From positions 1 through 64,000 of the forward strand of contig NZ_JAKZFC010000008.1 of assembly GCF_022549215.1 (NCBI RefSeq): a DNA stretch of 64,000 bases, written 5' to 3'. A model generated the notes under the pieces. It had not been told where the DNA came from. It ran no database searches and worked only from the letters and a program-made list of their open reading frames with translations. This DNA comes from Solibacillus palustris (GTDB lineage: Bacteria; Bacillota; Bacilli; Bacillales_A; Planococcaceae). Positions 11,665-22,019 of this stretch are shown piece by piece. Position numbers and translations under genes: made by a program. Within the stretch, counting starts at the first letter, position 1; the number at the start of each line of letters is the position of its first letter.

Positions 11665-12441
11665 TTGAAGAAAAATCTTTGGATAATGCTGTCGCTTGTG
11701 TCAGTTGTATTACTGTTATCAGGTTGTTCAGAGTTTGACCAACCGATTTCTGAAGATAGCGAAGGCTTTTGGAATGAATATATCGTTTGGCCACTAGTAT
11801 CATTCATCAAGCTCTTTGCTGATATGTTTGAAGGCAATGTAGCGCAATATGCATTTGCGATTATTATCGTAACAATTATCATTCGTTTAATTATTTTACC
11901 TTTAACAGTTAAGCAAGTGAAAAGCTCGAAAAAAATGCAAGAAATGCAACCGAAGTTAAAAGAGTTACAAGCTAAATATAGCTCGAAAGACGCGGCTACA
12001 CAACAAAAATACCAGCAAGAAATGATGCAGTTAATGCAAACTTCTGGGGTTAACCCATTAGCTGGATGTTTACCAATCTTTATTCAAATGCCGATTTTAA
12101 TTGGTTTCTATCATGCGATTAGCCGTATGAACGCAACTTCAGCATATGAGTTAGGTTCATTCTTAACAGTTCCATTAGGAGAACCAAGTATAGTATTTGC
12201 TGTTATTGCAGGTCTAATTCAATATGTTGTATTAATGACGGGTCCAGCAGTAGATAACCCGCAAATGAAAATTATGATGTATATCATGCCATTAATGATT
12301 GTTGGTTTCGGTGTTATTGCACCGGCAGCACTTTCATTATACTGGGTAGTCGGAAACATTGTTTCTGTATGTCAAAACCTTGTTATTTATAAACCTTGGA
12401 ATAAAAATAAACCGGATGCTACTGACAAAGGGGCGAAATAA
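11665..12441 (+). CDS. spoIIIJ: Membrane protein insertase YidC/SpoIIIJ
   Basis: YidC/Oxa1-family insertase of the cytoplasmic membrane. In Bacillus the SpoIIIJ paralogue is also needed for forespore development. The 258-residue product has a lipoprotein signal (LVSVVLLLSGC, lipobox LSGC), about five membrane spans, and the cytoplasmic loop VKQVKSSKKMQEMQPKLKEL after the first core span. A TTG start at 11665 follows AGGAGGAAG. The jag start codon follows its stop directly, so the two form an operon. Confidence 0.96.
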   Translation: MKKNLWIMLSLVSVVLLLSGCSEFDQPISEDSEGFWNEYIVWPLVSFIKLFADMFEGNVAQYAFAIIIVTIIIRLIILPLTVKQVKSSKKMQEMQPKLKELQAKYSSKDAATQQKYQQEMMQLMQTSGVNPLAGCLPIFIQMPILIGFYHAISRMNATSAYELGSFLTVPLGEPSIVFAVIAGLIQYVVLMTGPAVDNPQMKIMMYIMPLMIVGFGVIAPAALSLYWVVGNIVSVCQNLVIYKPWNKNKPDATDKGAK

Positions 12442-13200
12442 GTGAAACAAACTACGCAAATAGGCGCAACAGTAGAAGAAGCGATCTCATTAGCGTTACA
12501 AAAGCTTGGCCATAGTCGTGAACAAGTTGATGTGGAAGTTTTACAAGAAGGTAAAAAGGGATTTTTAGGTTTCGGAGCACGCAACGCCGAAGTTCGTGTG
12601 ACGGTAAAAGACATTGTTCAACAACAAGTGAATGAAGCTGTTTTACAAAAGGTGACATCTGTCGAAGAGTTTGTTATTGGTGAACCTGTTGAAGAAGAGC
12701 CAATTTTTGTACAAGATGCGCAACCTATTCACCAAGAACATGCCCAGGTTGACCCAATTGAAGAAGCGAAAAGCTATTTGACGAGCATTGCTTTAGAAAT
12801 GGGCATTACAGATTTATCAATTGAGCATACTTCAGATGGCAAGAACGTGTCATTTAAGTTATCAAGTGAAAAAGCAGCACTATTAATTGGTAAGCGCGGT
12901 CTAACATTGAACGCATTGCAACAATTAACGCAGCTTATTTTAAACAAATCAGCAAAATCGTTTATGATTTTACAAATGGATGTCGAAAATTACCGTGAAC
13001 GCCGTCAAGTCGCATTAGAACAGCTTGCTGCTCGTATGGCTGACAAAGCAATTCGTTCACGAAAACCTGTTGCATTCGAACCAATGGCATCATACGAACG
13101 CAAAATCATTCATAATGCTTTAGCGAATCGTTTAGATATTGAAACGCATTCAGAGGGTACTGAACCGAATCGTTATTTAGTCATTGAACCAGTAAAATAA
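12442..13200 (+). CDS. jag: RNA-binding protein Jag (KhpB)
   Basis: Cytoplasmic RNA-binding protein encoded beside SpoIIIJ. The 252-residue product has an N-terminal Jag_N domain (residues 1-55), a Glu/Pro-rich linker, a KH domain with the signature LIGKRGLTLNALQQLTQ, and a C-terminal R3H domain (YRERRQVALEQLAARMA ... RKIIHNAL). The GTG start abuts the stop of spoIIIJ, with AAAGGGG upstream. A terminator at 13216-13248 ends the pair. The KhpA/KhpB role in RNA regulation is known for other Gram-positives and is inferred here. Confidence 0.95.
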   Translation: MKQTTQIGATVEEAISLALQKLGHSREQVDVEVLQEGKKGFLGFGARNAEVRVTVKDIVQQQVNEAVLQKVTSVEEFVIGEPVEEEPIFVQDAQPIHQEHAQVDPIEEAKSYLTSIALEMGITDLSIEHTSDGKNVSFKLSSEKAALLIGKRGLTLNALQQLTQLILNKSAKSFMILQMDVENYRERRQVALEQLAARMADKAIRSRKPVAFEPMASYERKIIHNALANRLDIETHSEGTEPNRYLVIEPVK

Positions 13201-13215
13201 ACATGTAGACAATAG

Positions 13216-13248
13216 CGACCTATTCTTTTGGGATAGGTCGTTTTTTTC
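13216..13248 (+). terminator. spoIIIJ-jag terminator
   Basis: CGACCTAT / ATAGGTCG stem followed by seven T. Confidence 0.88.
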
Positions 13249-13334
13249 GTAGATGTTTAGATAATCTTCATTACTTTAGATTTTGCTTAAAATATGTTAG
13301 TCTAAATTGTTAGAAAGTATAGCTCGGATGTGAT

Positions 13335-13352
13335 TTATCCACATGTGGATAA
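13335..13352. promoter_or_regulatory. Palindrome of two perfect DnaA boxes before mnmE
   Basis: TTATCCACATGTGGATAA is an exact 18-bp palindrome made of two head-to-head consensus DnaA boxes. It ends 21 bases before the mnmE start codon, so it could place DnaA on the mnmE promoter or leader. Confidence 0.8.
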
Positions 13353-13373
13353 CACTGATATAGGAGGATATAA

Positions 13374-14759
13374 ATGGAATTCGATACGATTGCTGCAATA
13401 TCCACACCAATGGGAGAAGGTGCTATTGCAATTGTCCGTTTAAGTGGCGATGAAGCAGTAGCAATTGCAGATAAAATATTTAAGTCACCAAATAATAAAC
13501 GCTTAACAGAAGTCCCGACACATACAATTCACTACGGACATTTAGTCGATCCAAAAACAGATGAAGTCGTTGAAGAAGTGATGCTGTCATTAATGCGCGG
13601 GCCTAAAACATTTACGCGTGAAGATGTTGTAGAGATTAACTGTCACGGTGGGATTGTGTCAGTAAATCGTGTATTACAGCTTGTGTTACGTTCAGGTGCC
13701 CGTTTAGCAGAGCCAGGGGAATTTACGAAGCGAGCCTTTTTAAATGGCCGTATTGACCTATCACAAGCAGAGGCTGTAATGGACTTAATCCGTGCAAAAA
13801 CAGACCGTGCGATGAATGTGGCATTAAATCAAATGGACGGGAAATTATCTCGGTTAATTACATCACTTCGCCAAGCATTAATCGAAACACTAGCACAAGT
13901 CGAAGTTAATATTGATTATCCAGAATATGATGACGTAGAAGAAATGACGATTCCAGTACTGCAAGAGAAGTGTGGCTGGGTACGTGATGAAATTATTAAA
14001 CTTCTGAAAACATCATCACAAGGTAAAATTTTACGTGAAGGCTTATCGACTGTTATTTTAGGTCGCCCAAATGTAGGGAAATCTTCACTTTTAAATAGTT
14101 TAGTACAAGAAAATAAAGCGATTGTTACTGATATTGCAGGGACAACGCGTGATATCATTGAAGAATATGTAAACGTGCGAGGCGTGCCATTACGTTTAGT
14201 CGATACAGCAGGGATTCGTGAAACCGAAGATATTGTGGAGCGTATCGGCGTAGAACGTTCACGTGAGGCATTAAAAGATGCGGACTTAATTTTACTCGTT
14301 TTAAATTATGGCGAGGAATTAACGGTAGAAGATGAGCGTTTATTTGAAACGATTCAAGCGATGGATTATATCGTTGTTGTTAATAAAACCGATATCGAAC
14401 GTAAAATTGATTTAAACCGTGTCCATGAACTTGCAGGAAAACACCGCGTTGTCACTACTTCATTATTGAAAGAAGAAGGCGTTATTGAGCTTGAAGAAGC
14501 AATTGCTGCATTATTCTTTGAAGGACAAGTGGAGTCACAGGATTTAACCTACGTATCAAATGCACGACATATCGCATTATTACACAAAGCGCAGGCGGTT
14601 ATTGAAGAAGCGTTACAAGCAGCTGAATCAGGTGTACCGGTGGATATGATTCAAATCGACGTAACACGTACATGGGAATTTCTTGGTGAAATTATTGGAG
14701 ATACTGTGCAGGAAAGCTTAATTAATCAGCTGTTCTCACAATTCTGTTTAGGAAAATAA
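13374..14759 (+). CDS. mnmE: tRNA U34 modification GTPase MnmE
   Basis: GTPase that, with MnmG, adds carboxymethylaminomethyl to the wobble uridine of certain tRNAs. It shows the N-terminal tetrahydrofolate-binding domain, then a G domain inserted in a helical domain: G1 [10 protein letters not shown]3 DTAGIRET, G4 NKTD. It ends with the invariant CLGK. The length of 461 residues is normal. GGAGG precedes the ATG, and mnmG follows 43 bases on. Confidence 0.98.
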   Translation: MEFDTIAAISTPMGEGAIAIVRLSGDEAVAIADKIFKSPNNKRLTEVPTHTIHYGHLVDPKTDEVVEEVMLSLMRGPKTFTREDVVEINCHGGIVSVNRVLQLVLRSGARLAEPGEFTKRAFLNGRIDLSQAEAVMDLIRAKTDRAMNVALNQMDGKLSRLITSLRQALIETLAQVEVNIDYPEYDDVEEMTIPVLQEKCGWVRDEIIKLLKTSSQGKILREGLSTVILGRPNVGKSSLLNSLVQENKAIVTDIAGTTRDIIEEYVNVRGVPLRLVDTAGIRETEDIVERIGVERSREALKDADLILLVLNYGEELTVEDERLFETIQAMDYIVVVNKTDIERKIDLNRVHELAGKHRVVTTSLLKEEGVIELEEAIAALFFEGQVESQDLTYVSNARHIALLHKAQAVIEEALQAAESGVPVDMIQIDVTRTWEFLGEIIGDTVQESLINQLFSQFCLGK

Positions 14760-14802
14760 AAAAAGTGCTTAACAAGCAGAAATTCAGAAAGGAAGAACAT
14801 TC

Positions 14803-16698
14803 ATGTCAACACAATATGAAGCAGGTAACTATGATGTAATTGTTGTTGGTTCAGGTCATGCCGGAGTTGAAGCTGCTTATGCCGCAGCAAAAACTGGCGC
14901 AAAAACATTAATGCTTACAATCAACTTAGAATTAATCGCGTTTATGCCTTGTAATCCATCAGTCGGCGGTCCTGCAAAAGGGATTGTTGTCCGTGAAATT
15001 GATGCATTAGGCGGTTTAATGGGACGCGTAATCGATAAAACACATATTCAAATGCGTATGCTTAATACAGCAAAAGGTCCCGCAGTTCGTGCATTACGCG
15101 CACAAGCGGACAAACAACTATACCAACGAGAAATGAAACGCTTGTTAGAGGAAGAAGAAAATCTTCAAATTCGTCAAGCAATGGTAGAAGAATTAATCAT
15201 TGAGGACAACCAAGTAAAAGGGGTTGTGACACAAGTTGGTGCGATTTATCGTGCAGATGCGGTTGTATTAACAACTGGTACATTTTTACGCGGCGAAATT
15301 ATCATCGGCGACTTAAAATATTCATCAGGCCCAAATAACCAACAACCGTCCATTAAGTTAGCCGATAACTTAAAAGATTTAGGTTTCAATATGGTACGAT
15401 TCAAAACAGGTACACCACCACGCGTAAATAGCCGTACCATTGATTATTCAAAAACGGAAATTCAACCTGGGGATGAAGAACCACGTGCATTCAGCTATGA
15501 AACAACAGAATATATTACAGATCAGCTTCCTTGCTGGTTAACATATACGAGTGAAAATACGCATGACATCATAAATGCGAACCTACACCTTTCGCCAATG
15601 TTCTCGGGAATGATAAAAGGAACAGGTCCGCGTTATTGTCCGTCAATTGAAGATAAAATTACACGCTTTGCCGATAAGCCACGTCACCAAATTTTCCTTG
15701 AACCAGAAGGGCGTGACACGCAAGAAGTTTATGTACAAGGCTTCTCTACGTCTTTACCAGAGCATGTACAACGTCAAATGGTGGCATCCATTCCTGGTTT
15801 AGAAAATGCAGAAATTATGCGTGCAGGTTATGCAATTGAGTACGATGCAGTAGTTCCAACGCAATTATGGCCAACGCTTGAAACAAAAAAGATTCAAGGT
15901 TTATACACAGCAGGTCAATTAAATGGTACATCAGGCTATGAGGAAGCAGCAGGTCAAGGTTTAATGGCTGGTATGAATGCAGGTCTGAAAGTACAGGGCA
16001 AAGAAGAGATTATTCTTTCACGTTCGGACGCTTATATCGGTGTGTTAATTGACGACTTAGTAACAAAAGGTACAAACGAACCTTACCGCCTATTAACATC
16101 GCGTGCGGAATATCGTTTACTATTACGTCATGACAATGCAGATTTACGTTTAACAGATGTTGGACATAAAGTAGGCTTAATTTCAGATGAACGATATGCA
16201 CGCTTTACGAAAAAACGTCAGCAAGTAGAAGACGAAATCACACGTTTACGCGAAATTATCGTGAAACCAAATGCGCAAACACAAGAAACAGTTCGTTCAG
16301 TAGGTGGCGCAGAGTTAAAAGACGGTATTCGTGCATCGGACTTTGTCAAACGTACAGAAATGACATATGACTTAGTAGCAGGTTTAATTGAGCCAACTGA
16401 AGAATCATTAAGTGTAGAAGTACGTGAGCAAGTTGAAATTCATTTAAAATACGAAGGCTATATTCAAAAAGCGCTTCAACAAGTGGAAAAAATGAAAAGA
16501 CTTGAAGATAAGAAAATACCAGAAAACATTGATTACGATGCAATTAGTAGTTTAGCTACAGAAGCCTTACAAAAATTAAAGCAAGTACGCCCGCTATCAA
16601 TCGCACAGGCATCACGTATTGCAGGTGTAAACCCTGCAGATATTTCGATTTTACTTGTCTATATTGAGCAAGGAAAAATTGCAAAAATCACTAACTAA
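14803..16698 (+). CDS. mnmG: tRNA U34 modification FAD enzyme MnmG
   Basis: FAD-dependent partner of MnmE. The 631-residue product has the FAD Rossmann motif [19 protein letters not shown] near residue 13, the [12 protein letters not shown] signature, the [15 protein letters not shown] motif and the [19 protein letters not shown] motif near 370. The C-terminal helical domain binds MnmE. AGAAAGGAAG precedes the ATG. A weak hairpin follows the gene near 16702. Confidence 0.98.
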   Translation: MSTQYEAGNYDVIVVGSGHAGVEAAYAAAKTGAKTLMLTINLELIAFMPCNPSVGGPAKGIVVREIDALGGLMGRVIDKTHIQMRMLNTAKGPAVRALRAQADKQLYQREMKRLLEEEENLQIRQAMVEELIIEDNQVKGVVTQVGAIYRADAVVLTTGTFLRGEIIIGDLKYSSGPNNQQPSIKLADNLKDLGFNMVRFKTGTPPRVNSRTIDYSKTEIQPGDEEPRAFSYETTEYITDQLPCWLTYTSENTHDIINANLHLSPMFSGMIKGTGPRYCPSIEDKITRFADKPRHQIFLEPEGRDTQEVYVQGFSTSLPEHVQRQMVASIPGLENAEIMRAGYAIEYDAVVPTQLWPTLETKKIQGLYTAGQLNGTSGYEEAAGQGLMAGMNAGLKVQGKEEIILSRSDAYIGVLIDDLVTKGTNEPYRLLTSRAEYRLLLRHDNADLRLTDVGHKVGLISDERYARFTKKRQQVEDEITRLREIIVKPNAQTQETVRSVGGAELKDGIRASDFVKRTEMTYDLVAGLIEPTEESLSVEVREQVEIHLKYEGYIQKALQQVEKMKRLEDKKIPENIDYDAISSLATEALQKLKQVRPLSIAQASRIAGVNPADISILLVYIEQGKIAKITN

Positions 16699-16757
16699 TG
16701 AGGGAGCGTCTTTTTATAGGGCGCTCTTATTTATGAATACAATAAAGGAGCGTTATT

Positions 16758-17474
16758 ATGAACGAGCAGCAATTTATTGAAGCTTTAAAGCAAAAGGGCA
16801 TCGAGCTTTCAGATGAGCAAGTCGCCCAGTTCCGTAAATACTTTGAGCTTTTAGTTGAGTGGAATGAAAAAATGAACTTAACAGCCATTACAGATTTAGA
16901 AGGTGTCTATTTAAAACACTTTTACGATTCAATTAGCGCGTCATTTTACTTTGACTTCACAAAAGTAACAACTGTATGTGATGTTGGTGCAGGTGCTGGA
17001 TTCCCAAGTATACCAATTAAAATCTGTTTCCCACATTTGGAAATTACCATTGTGGATTCTTTAAACAAGCGTATTACGTTTTTAAATCAGTTAGCGAATG
17101 AATTAAACTTAAACAATATGTCATTCGTGCATGCACGCGCGGAAGAGTTTGGTCAAAATGAAAAATACCGCGAACAGTTTGATGTTGTCACAGCACGCGC
17201 AGTTGCCCGTCTTTCAGTTTTATCAGAGTTATGTATCCCACTTGCAAAAGAGGGGGGTTACTTTGTGGCATTAAAAGCAGCAGCTGGTGCAGAAGAAATG
17301 AAGGATGCCGCAAAAGCGATCACAACATTAGGTGCGAAATTAAAAGAAGAGTTCGCGTTCCTTTTACCAGTTGAAGAAAGTGAGCGTTCACTTTATGTTT
17401 TTGATAAAGTAAAAGTGACACCAAAAAAATACCCACGTAAACCAGGTGTTCCAAATAAAACGCCTATTAAATAA
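16758..17474 (+). CDS. rsmG: 16S rRNA (guanine527-N7) methyltransferase
   Basis: SAM-dependent methyltransferase that modifies G527 in the 530 loop of 16S rRNA. Loss is known to give low-level streptomycin resistance in Bacillus. The 238-residue product has the family N terminus ([10 protein letters not shown]), SAM-binding motif [18 protein letters not shown] and the [11 protein letters not shown] motif. It follows mnmG by 59 bases with its own AAAGGAG, and is the last gene of the mnmEG-rsmG cluster. Confidence 0.97.
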   Translation: MNEQQFIEALKQKGIELSDEQVAQFRKYFELLVEWNEKMNLTAITDLEGVYLKHFYDSISASFYFDFTKVTTVCDVGAGAGFPSIPIKICFPHLEITIVDSLNKRITFLNQLANELNLNNMSFVHARAEEFGQNEKYREQFDVVTARAVARLSVLSELCIPLAKEGGYFVALKAAAGAEEMKDAAKAITTLGAKLKEEFAFLLPVEESERSLYVFDKVKVTPKKYPRKPGVPNKTPIK

Positions 17475-17654
17475 TTTTAGTAAAAGTTAGAGAAAAATAT
17501 AAATTATGAAATGTTTTCGTCTTTTGATGCATACATAATTATATTTATGTTATTTTTTCAAAATTACTGTTCATTGGACACTGTACATTTTTGAATGAAT
17601 CAGAAATAATATTGTATATGAACTAGACAGTTTCTTAAAGGTGGTGCCACACGG

Positions 17655-18542
17655 ATGAAAAGTACTTTTTCACGTTTTTTCGGAGGCGGGACTAAGGAGC
17701 AGCCAGAAGTAAACAGTGAAGTAGAAGTAATAGAGAATATCTCAATGGCTTCAGAAGAAGTAGTTAAAATTCCTATAGATAAAATCATTCCAAACCGTTA
17801 TCAGCCACGTACAGTTTTTGATGATGAGAAGATTGAAGAATTAGCAAGAACGATTCATACACATGGAGTTATTCAACCAATCGTAATTCGACCAATGACG
17901 GATGATGCAAGTAAATATGAAATCATTGCCGGTGAACGTCGCTATCGTGCTATGAAATCGTTGCAGTGGACAGAAGTGCCTGCGATTGTGCGTAATTTAA
18001 ATGATCGTGAAACGGCTTCAATTGCGCTTATTGAAAACCTTCAACGTGAAGAATTGACAGCAATTGAGGAAGCACTTGCATACCAACAATTATTAGAGTT
18101 ACATTCGCTAACACAAGAAGCGCTTGCTCAACGATTGGGTAAGGGCCAATCAACAGTTGCCAATAAATTGCGTTTACTAAAGCTTCCGCAATTTGTACAG
18201 GATGCCATTTTAAATCGTGAAATCTCGGAGCGTCATGCTCGTGCATTAATTTCTATTAAAGATGATCAATTACAAATGCAATTAATCGCAGCAACGAAAG
18301 AGTTTGATTGGAATGTAAGACAGCTTGAAGAACAAATTCAAAAAATTCTTCATCCAGAAGAGCCGGAAGCAAAAAAACGCAAACCTGCTCGAAAAGCGAT
18401 TAGTAAAGATGTACGCATTGCCCTTAATACCATTAAGCAGTCATTATCGATGGTTACAAAAAGCGGGATCAATTTAAAAACAGAGGAAGAAGATACAGAT
18501 GATTACTATCAAATCACTGTAAAAATTCCGAAGAAAAAATAA
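17655..18542 (+). CDS. noc: Nucleoid occlusion protein Noc
   Basis: ParB-family CTPase-fold DNA-binding protein that blocks FtsZ assembly over the nucleoid. The 295-residue product has an N-terminal amphipathic membrane-targeting segment ([11 protein letters not shown]), the ParB/Noc CTP-binding motif [10 protein letters not shown] near residue 96, the helix-turn-helix [21 protein letters not shown], and a C-terminal dimer domain. The position before soj-spo0J separates it from Spo0J, its paralogue two genes downstream. AAAGGTGG precedes the ATG. Confidence 0.96.
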   Translation: MKSTFSRFFGGGTKEQPEVNSEVEVIENISMASEEVVKIPIDKIIPNRYQPRTVFDDEKIEELARTIHTHGVIQPIVIRPMTDDASKYEIIAGERRYRAMKSLQWTEVPAIVRNLNDRETASIALIENLQREELTAIEEALAYQQLLELHSLTQEALAQRLGKGQSTVANKLRLLKLPQFVQDAILNREISERHARALISIKDDQLQMQLIAATKEFDWNVRQLEEQIQKILHPEEPEAKKRKPARKAISKDVRIALNTIKQSLSMVTKSGINLKTEEEDTDDYYQITVKIPKKK

Positions 18543-18550
18543 CCGAGTTG

Positions 18551-18582
18551 CCTTCTATGTATTTTGTATGTAGAAGGTTTTT
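18551..18582 (+). terminator. noc terminator
   Basis: CCTTCTA / TAGAAGG stem with a T run, nine bases past the noc stop. Confidence 0.8.
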
Positions 18583-18774
18583 TAGTGGGTAAAAAGCATA
18601 ATTTATTTAGTAAATCCATAAAGATAGGTAAAATAAGTTTTTATAATGCAACTTTTTATATAGTTTTTTGATAATATGAGATTAGAATAAGAAAAATCGT
18701 CAATAAAGTCATCGTAAAAAGATAGATAGATTCACTAATATACCTAAAATGAAGTGATGAAAGCAGGTGCGAGT

Positions 18775-19536
18775 ATGGGACGTATTATTGCAATAGCCAA
18801 TCAAAAGGGCGGTGTCGGTAAAACAACGACATCCGTTAATTTAAGTGCATGTTTAGCTTATTTAGGAAAGAAAGTGTTATTAATCGATATCGACCCTCAA
18901 GGTAACGCATCAAGTGGCCTTGGGGTAAAAAAAGGTGATTTAGAAAGTTGTATTTATGATGTTCTGATTAATGATGAAGATATAAAAGAGGTCATTCAAC
19001 GAACAGATGTGGAGAATTTGTATATTGTGCCTACAACAATTTCACTTGCAGGTGCAGAAATTGAGCTTGTATCGACGATTTCACGTGAAGTACGTTTAAA
19101 AAAGGCTGTGCAAGAAATAAAAAGCAATTTTGACTTTATTATTATTGATTGTCCACCATCGTTAGGGTTATTAACAATCAATGCGTTAACGGCAGCTGAT
19201 GCATTAATTATTCCAGTACAATGCGAATATTATGCGTTAGAAGGATTAAGCCAACTGTTATCGACGGTTCGCCTTGTTCAAAAGCATTTAAATAAAGAGC
19301 TTGTGATTGATGGGGTATTACTAACAATGCTTGATGCGCGTACAAATTTAGGTTTGCAAGTGATTGATGAAGTAAAACGTTATTTCCGGGATAGAGTGTA
19401 TCGTTCGATTATTCCCCGTAATGTACGTTTAAGTGAAGCGCCTAGTCATGGTAAGCCTGTAATATTGTACGATGCAAAATCTCGCGGATCAGAAATATAT
19501 TTAGAGTTTGCAAGGGAAGTGATTAAAAATGGTTAA
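18775..19536 (+). CDS. soj: Chromosome-partitioning ATPase Soj (ParA)
   Basis: Deviant-Walker ParA ATPase that works with Spo0J in origin segregation and controls DnaA activity. It has Walker A QKGGVGKTTTSVNL near residue 10, FIIIDCPPSLG, and IDIDPQGNASSGLG. An in-frame GTG at 18754 would add seven residues. The ATG at 18775 has AGGTG at the right distance and gives 253 residues, the usual length. It overlaps spo0J by 8 bases. Confidence 0.97.
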   Translation: MGRIIAIANQKGGVGKTTTSVNLSACLAYLGKKVLLIDIDPQGNASSGLGVKKGDLESCIYDVLINDEDIKEVIQRTDVENLYIVPTTISLAGAEIELVSTISREVRLKKAVQEIKSNFDFIIIDCPPSLGLLTINALTAADALIIPVQCEYYALEGLSQLLSTVRLVQKHLNKELVIDGVLLTMLDARTNLGLQVIDEVKRYFRDRVYRSIIPRNVRLSEAPSHGKPVILYDAKSRGSEIYLEFAREVIKNG

Positions 19537-20371
19537 AGGTTTAGGAAAAGGGATTGACGCATTATTTCGTGAGGAAGCGGTACATAAAGAAGATCAGGTA
19601 CAGCAAATTGCGATTGCCAAGATTTTGAGGAATCCATTTCAACCACGTAAACGATTTGATGAGACAGCCATTGAAGAACTGGCACAGTCAGTACGTGAAC
19701 ATGGGATTATTCAGCCAATTGTTGTCCGTAAAAACGTAAAAAAATATGAAATTGTCGCTGGTGAGCGTCGTTATCGCGCGGCAAAACTCGCGGGCTTAAC
19801 CGATGTACCAGTTATCGTGCGTGATTTTAATGAACAACAGATGATGGAAGTCGCGATTTTAGAAAACTTACAACGTGAAGATTTAACACCAATTGAAGAA
19901 GCAGAAGCGTACAATAGCTTAATCGTTAATCTAAAATTTACACAGGAAGATTTGGCACAGCGCTTAGGGAAAAGTCGTCCTCATATTGCCAATTTAATTC
20001 GTTTATTGCAATTGCCTGAAGAGATTCGAGAACTTGTAAATGAAGGGCATTTATCAATGGGCCACGGCCGCGCATTACTTGGTTTAAAAAACAAGCGTCG
20101 TATACCAGAAGTCGCGAGCAAGGTTATGAAGGATCAATTAAATGTACGCCAGCTTGAAAAATATATTCAGGATTTAAATGAGTCTGTTTCACGTGAAACG
20201 AAGCAACAAAAAAAAGATGTGCATACACAAGCAACAGAATCACAACTACGTGAATATTTTGGTACTCAAGTACAAATAAAAAAGGTGAAAAATAAAGGGA
20301 AAATAGAAATTGAATTTTATTCAGAAGATGATTTACAACGTATTTTGGAAATGCTGAATATTGAAGAATAA
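19529..20371 (+). CDS. spo0J: Chromosome-partitioning protein Spo0J (ParB)
   Basis: parS-binding CTPase that clamps the origin region and loads SMC. The 280-residue product starts with the Soj-activating peptide (MVKGLGKGIDALF), followed by the CTP-binding motif GERRYRAAK, the helix-turn-helix TQEDLAQRLGKSRPHIANLIR and a C-terminal dimerisation domain. A parS site lies within the gene itself (20185-20200). It is translationally coupled to soj. Confidence 0.98.
   Translation: MVKGLGKGIDALFREEAVHKEDQVQQIAIAKILRNPFQPRKRFDETAIEELAQSVREHGIIQPIVVRKNVKKYEIVAGERRYRAAKLAGLTDVPVIVRDFNEQQMMEVAILENLQREDLTPIEEAEAYNSLIVNLKFTQEDLAQRLGKSRPHIANLIRLLQLPEEIRELVNEGHLSMGHGRALLGLKNKRRIPEVASKVMKDQLNVRQLEKYIQDLNESVSRETKQQKKDVHTQATESQLREYFGTQVQIKKVKNKGKIEIEFYSEDDLQRILEMLNIEE
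20185..20200. other. parS: parS site inside spo0J
   Basis: TGTTTCACGTGAAACG differs at one position from the Bacillus parS consensus TGTTTCACGTGAAACA. Bacillus subtilis also has a parS inside spo0J. Confidence 0.93.
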
Positions 20372-20377
20372 TAGTGA

Positions 20378-20416
20378 AAGGGCTTGTCCGGAAAGTAATC
20401 TGGACAAGCCTTTTGT
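20378..20416. terminator. spo0J terminator, dispersed repeat family
   Basis: GGCTTGTCC / GGACAAGCC stem with flanking A and T runs just after the spo0J stop. The companion motif TTTATTCTGACCAC lies at 20490-20503, as in the elements at 7493 and 24436. Confidence 0.8.
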
Positions 20417-20662
20417 GTTGAGGGTGGTTTTCAACGTGATGCTGGGCACGCATTTGTTGTCACACGATGGGACCTTATAGTAATCATTCTTTATTCTGAC
20501 CACCTTATTAAATTGGCGAATATTACGTAGGACAGTCGTATTCTTTTTTGAAATCTGTATTGTTTCTATGAATATATTTAAGGGGAATTTGAAATAGGAA
20601 TTTAAGTTATAGTATGCCCATGTTAAAATCAAAACTATTATAAAAAGAAAGAGGCATCCATT

Positions 20663-21370
20663 ATGGTATTACTAGGTTCGTTATTAAATGCTTTATTTAT
20701 TGTTATTGGTGCATTTTTAGGGAGATTATTTAAAAATATCCCTGAAAATATGCAACAAACAGTTATGGTCATTATTGGATTAGTTATTGCATTGTTAGGA
20801 ATCCAAATGGGAATGGAAAGTAGTAATTTTATTGTCATTGTTATTAGTCTTGTCGTTGGTACGGTTATTGGTGAATGGCTTGATTTAGACGGTAAATTTA
20901 ATCGCCTTGGTTTGTGGGTGGAATCTCTTTTTGGTAAACGTTCTCAAAAAGGGACGATTGCACAAGGATTTGTGACTGCTTCTTTAATTTTTGTTATTGG
21001 TTCGATGGCGATTATTGGCGCATTAGATAGTGGTTTACGTAATGAGCATGATGTACTCATTACAAAAGGAATAATTGACGGCTTTATGTCAATTATTTTG
21101 GCGTCAACGTTAGGAATAGGAGTAATGCTATCCGCCGTGCCGGTCTTTTTATATCAAGGGGCGATAGCGTTATTTGCGGGTGTTATTAGTACATATATTC
21201 CAACTGACGCACTAGATTTATTTATTAAAGAGATGACGGCTACAGGCGGTGTAATGATATTAGCGATTGGCTTAAATATAGCGAATCTAACGAAAATCCG
21301 TGTAGCCAATTTGCTGCCAGCGATTATTGTTGTAGCTATTATGGTAGCCATTATTTTTCCGTTTCAATAA
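20663..21370 (+). CDS. DUF554 membrane protein (YqgA-like)
   Basis: Integral membrane protein of 235 residues with about seven hydrophobic segments, beginning MVLLGSLLNALFIVIGAFLGRLF and containing the family pattern VGTVIGEWLDLD and QGFVTASLIFVIGSMAIIGALDSGLRN. DUF554/YqgA proteins have no established biochemical role. The start has GAAAGAGG upstream. Its last 84 bases overlap the opposite-strand yyaC gene. The call rests on family resemblance. Confidence 0.88.
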   Translation: MVLLGSLLNALFIVIGAFLGRLFKNIPENMQQTVMVIIGLVIALLGIQMGMESSNFIVIVISLVVGTVIGEWLDLDGKFNRLGLWVESLFGKRSQKGTIAQGFVTASLIFVIGSMAIIGALDSGLRNEHDVLITKGIIDGFMSIILASTLGIGVMLSAVPVFLYQGAIALFAGVISTYIPTDALDLFIKEMTATGGVMILAIGLNIANLTKIRVANLLPAIIVVAIMVAIIFPFQ

Positions 21371-21910
21371 ATGACGTTGCCACGCAAGTAATAAGGCACG
21401 GGCAATTTTGTCCCCCATTGAGTAGGTAACATGTAAACGCGTATTTGAAAGCACTTTAGCTTCCATAAATCCGCCGATATTGACAATGCCTTTAATGGCT
21501 AAATCGCCAATTGGAGGCAATTGCTTATTTACTGCTTTTCCTGGATAGAGTGGACCAGGTTGGACTAAGATGGAACCAATGGCAGTTGATTCGCCTAAAC
21601 AAGCATCGATGGCCACGATATAAGGCTCTTGTTGTTCGTACAGCTGCTTTTGGCGGTCGATAATATTAAGTGCATGGAGCGGTGCTTGTAATGTTCCAAC
21701 AATTTCGAATGGAAATGAAAATGTTTGTTGTAATTGGCTACCAATAATTGGACCGAGTGCATCACCAGTAGAACGGTCGGTACCGATACAGCAAAATATT
21801 AATTTTTCATGATCAAATGGAATAAGCTGCAACAAGATTTCACTTAGCTCCCATACGGCACTTGTTTGCTCGTAATGAATGCTATAATTCTTTTCAGAGG
21901 CTTGTGTCAT
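21287..21910 (-). CDS. yyaC: Spore protease-like protein YyaC
   Basis: Member of the YyaC family, related to the germination protease GPR and linked to sporulation. The 207-residue product contains the family signature IFCCIGTDRSTGDALGPIIG near residue 38 and IVAIDACLGESTAIGSI. It also has the patterns GDLAIKGIVNIGGFMEA and RLHVTYSMGDKIARAL. The C-terminal ~28 residues run antiparallel through the end of the DUF554 gene and are low-complexity Asn/Lys rich. AAGGAG lies seven bases before the ATG. It is transcribed against replication, as in relatives where it flanks spo0J. Confidence 0.9.
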   Translation of the reverse strand: MTQASEKNYSIHYEQTSAVWELSEILLQLIPFDHEKLIFCCIGTDRSTGDALGPIIGSQLQQTFSFPFEIVGTLQAPLHALNIIDRQKQLYEQQEPYIVAIDACLGESTAIGSILVQPGPLYPGKAVNKQLPPIGDLAIKGIVNIGGFMEAKVLSNTRLHVTYSMGDKIARALLLAWQRHLLKRKNNGYHNSYNNNRWQQIGYTDFR

Positions 21911-22019
21911 TTATACACTCCTTTTATTCGAAATAGATTACTCGAGAAATATGAAAAAATACGATATATTTATGCAGTATATTCAATATGCTACAGCGTT
22001 ATACAAGAGGTGAAAAATT

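Noticed and set aside
19083-19098. TTTCACGTGAA inside soj as a parS
   Set aside because: Flanking bases fail, only about 12 of 16 match the consensus.
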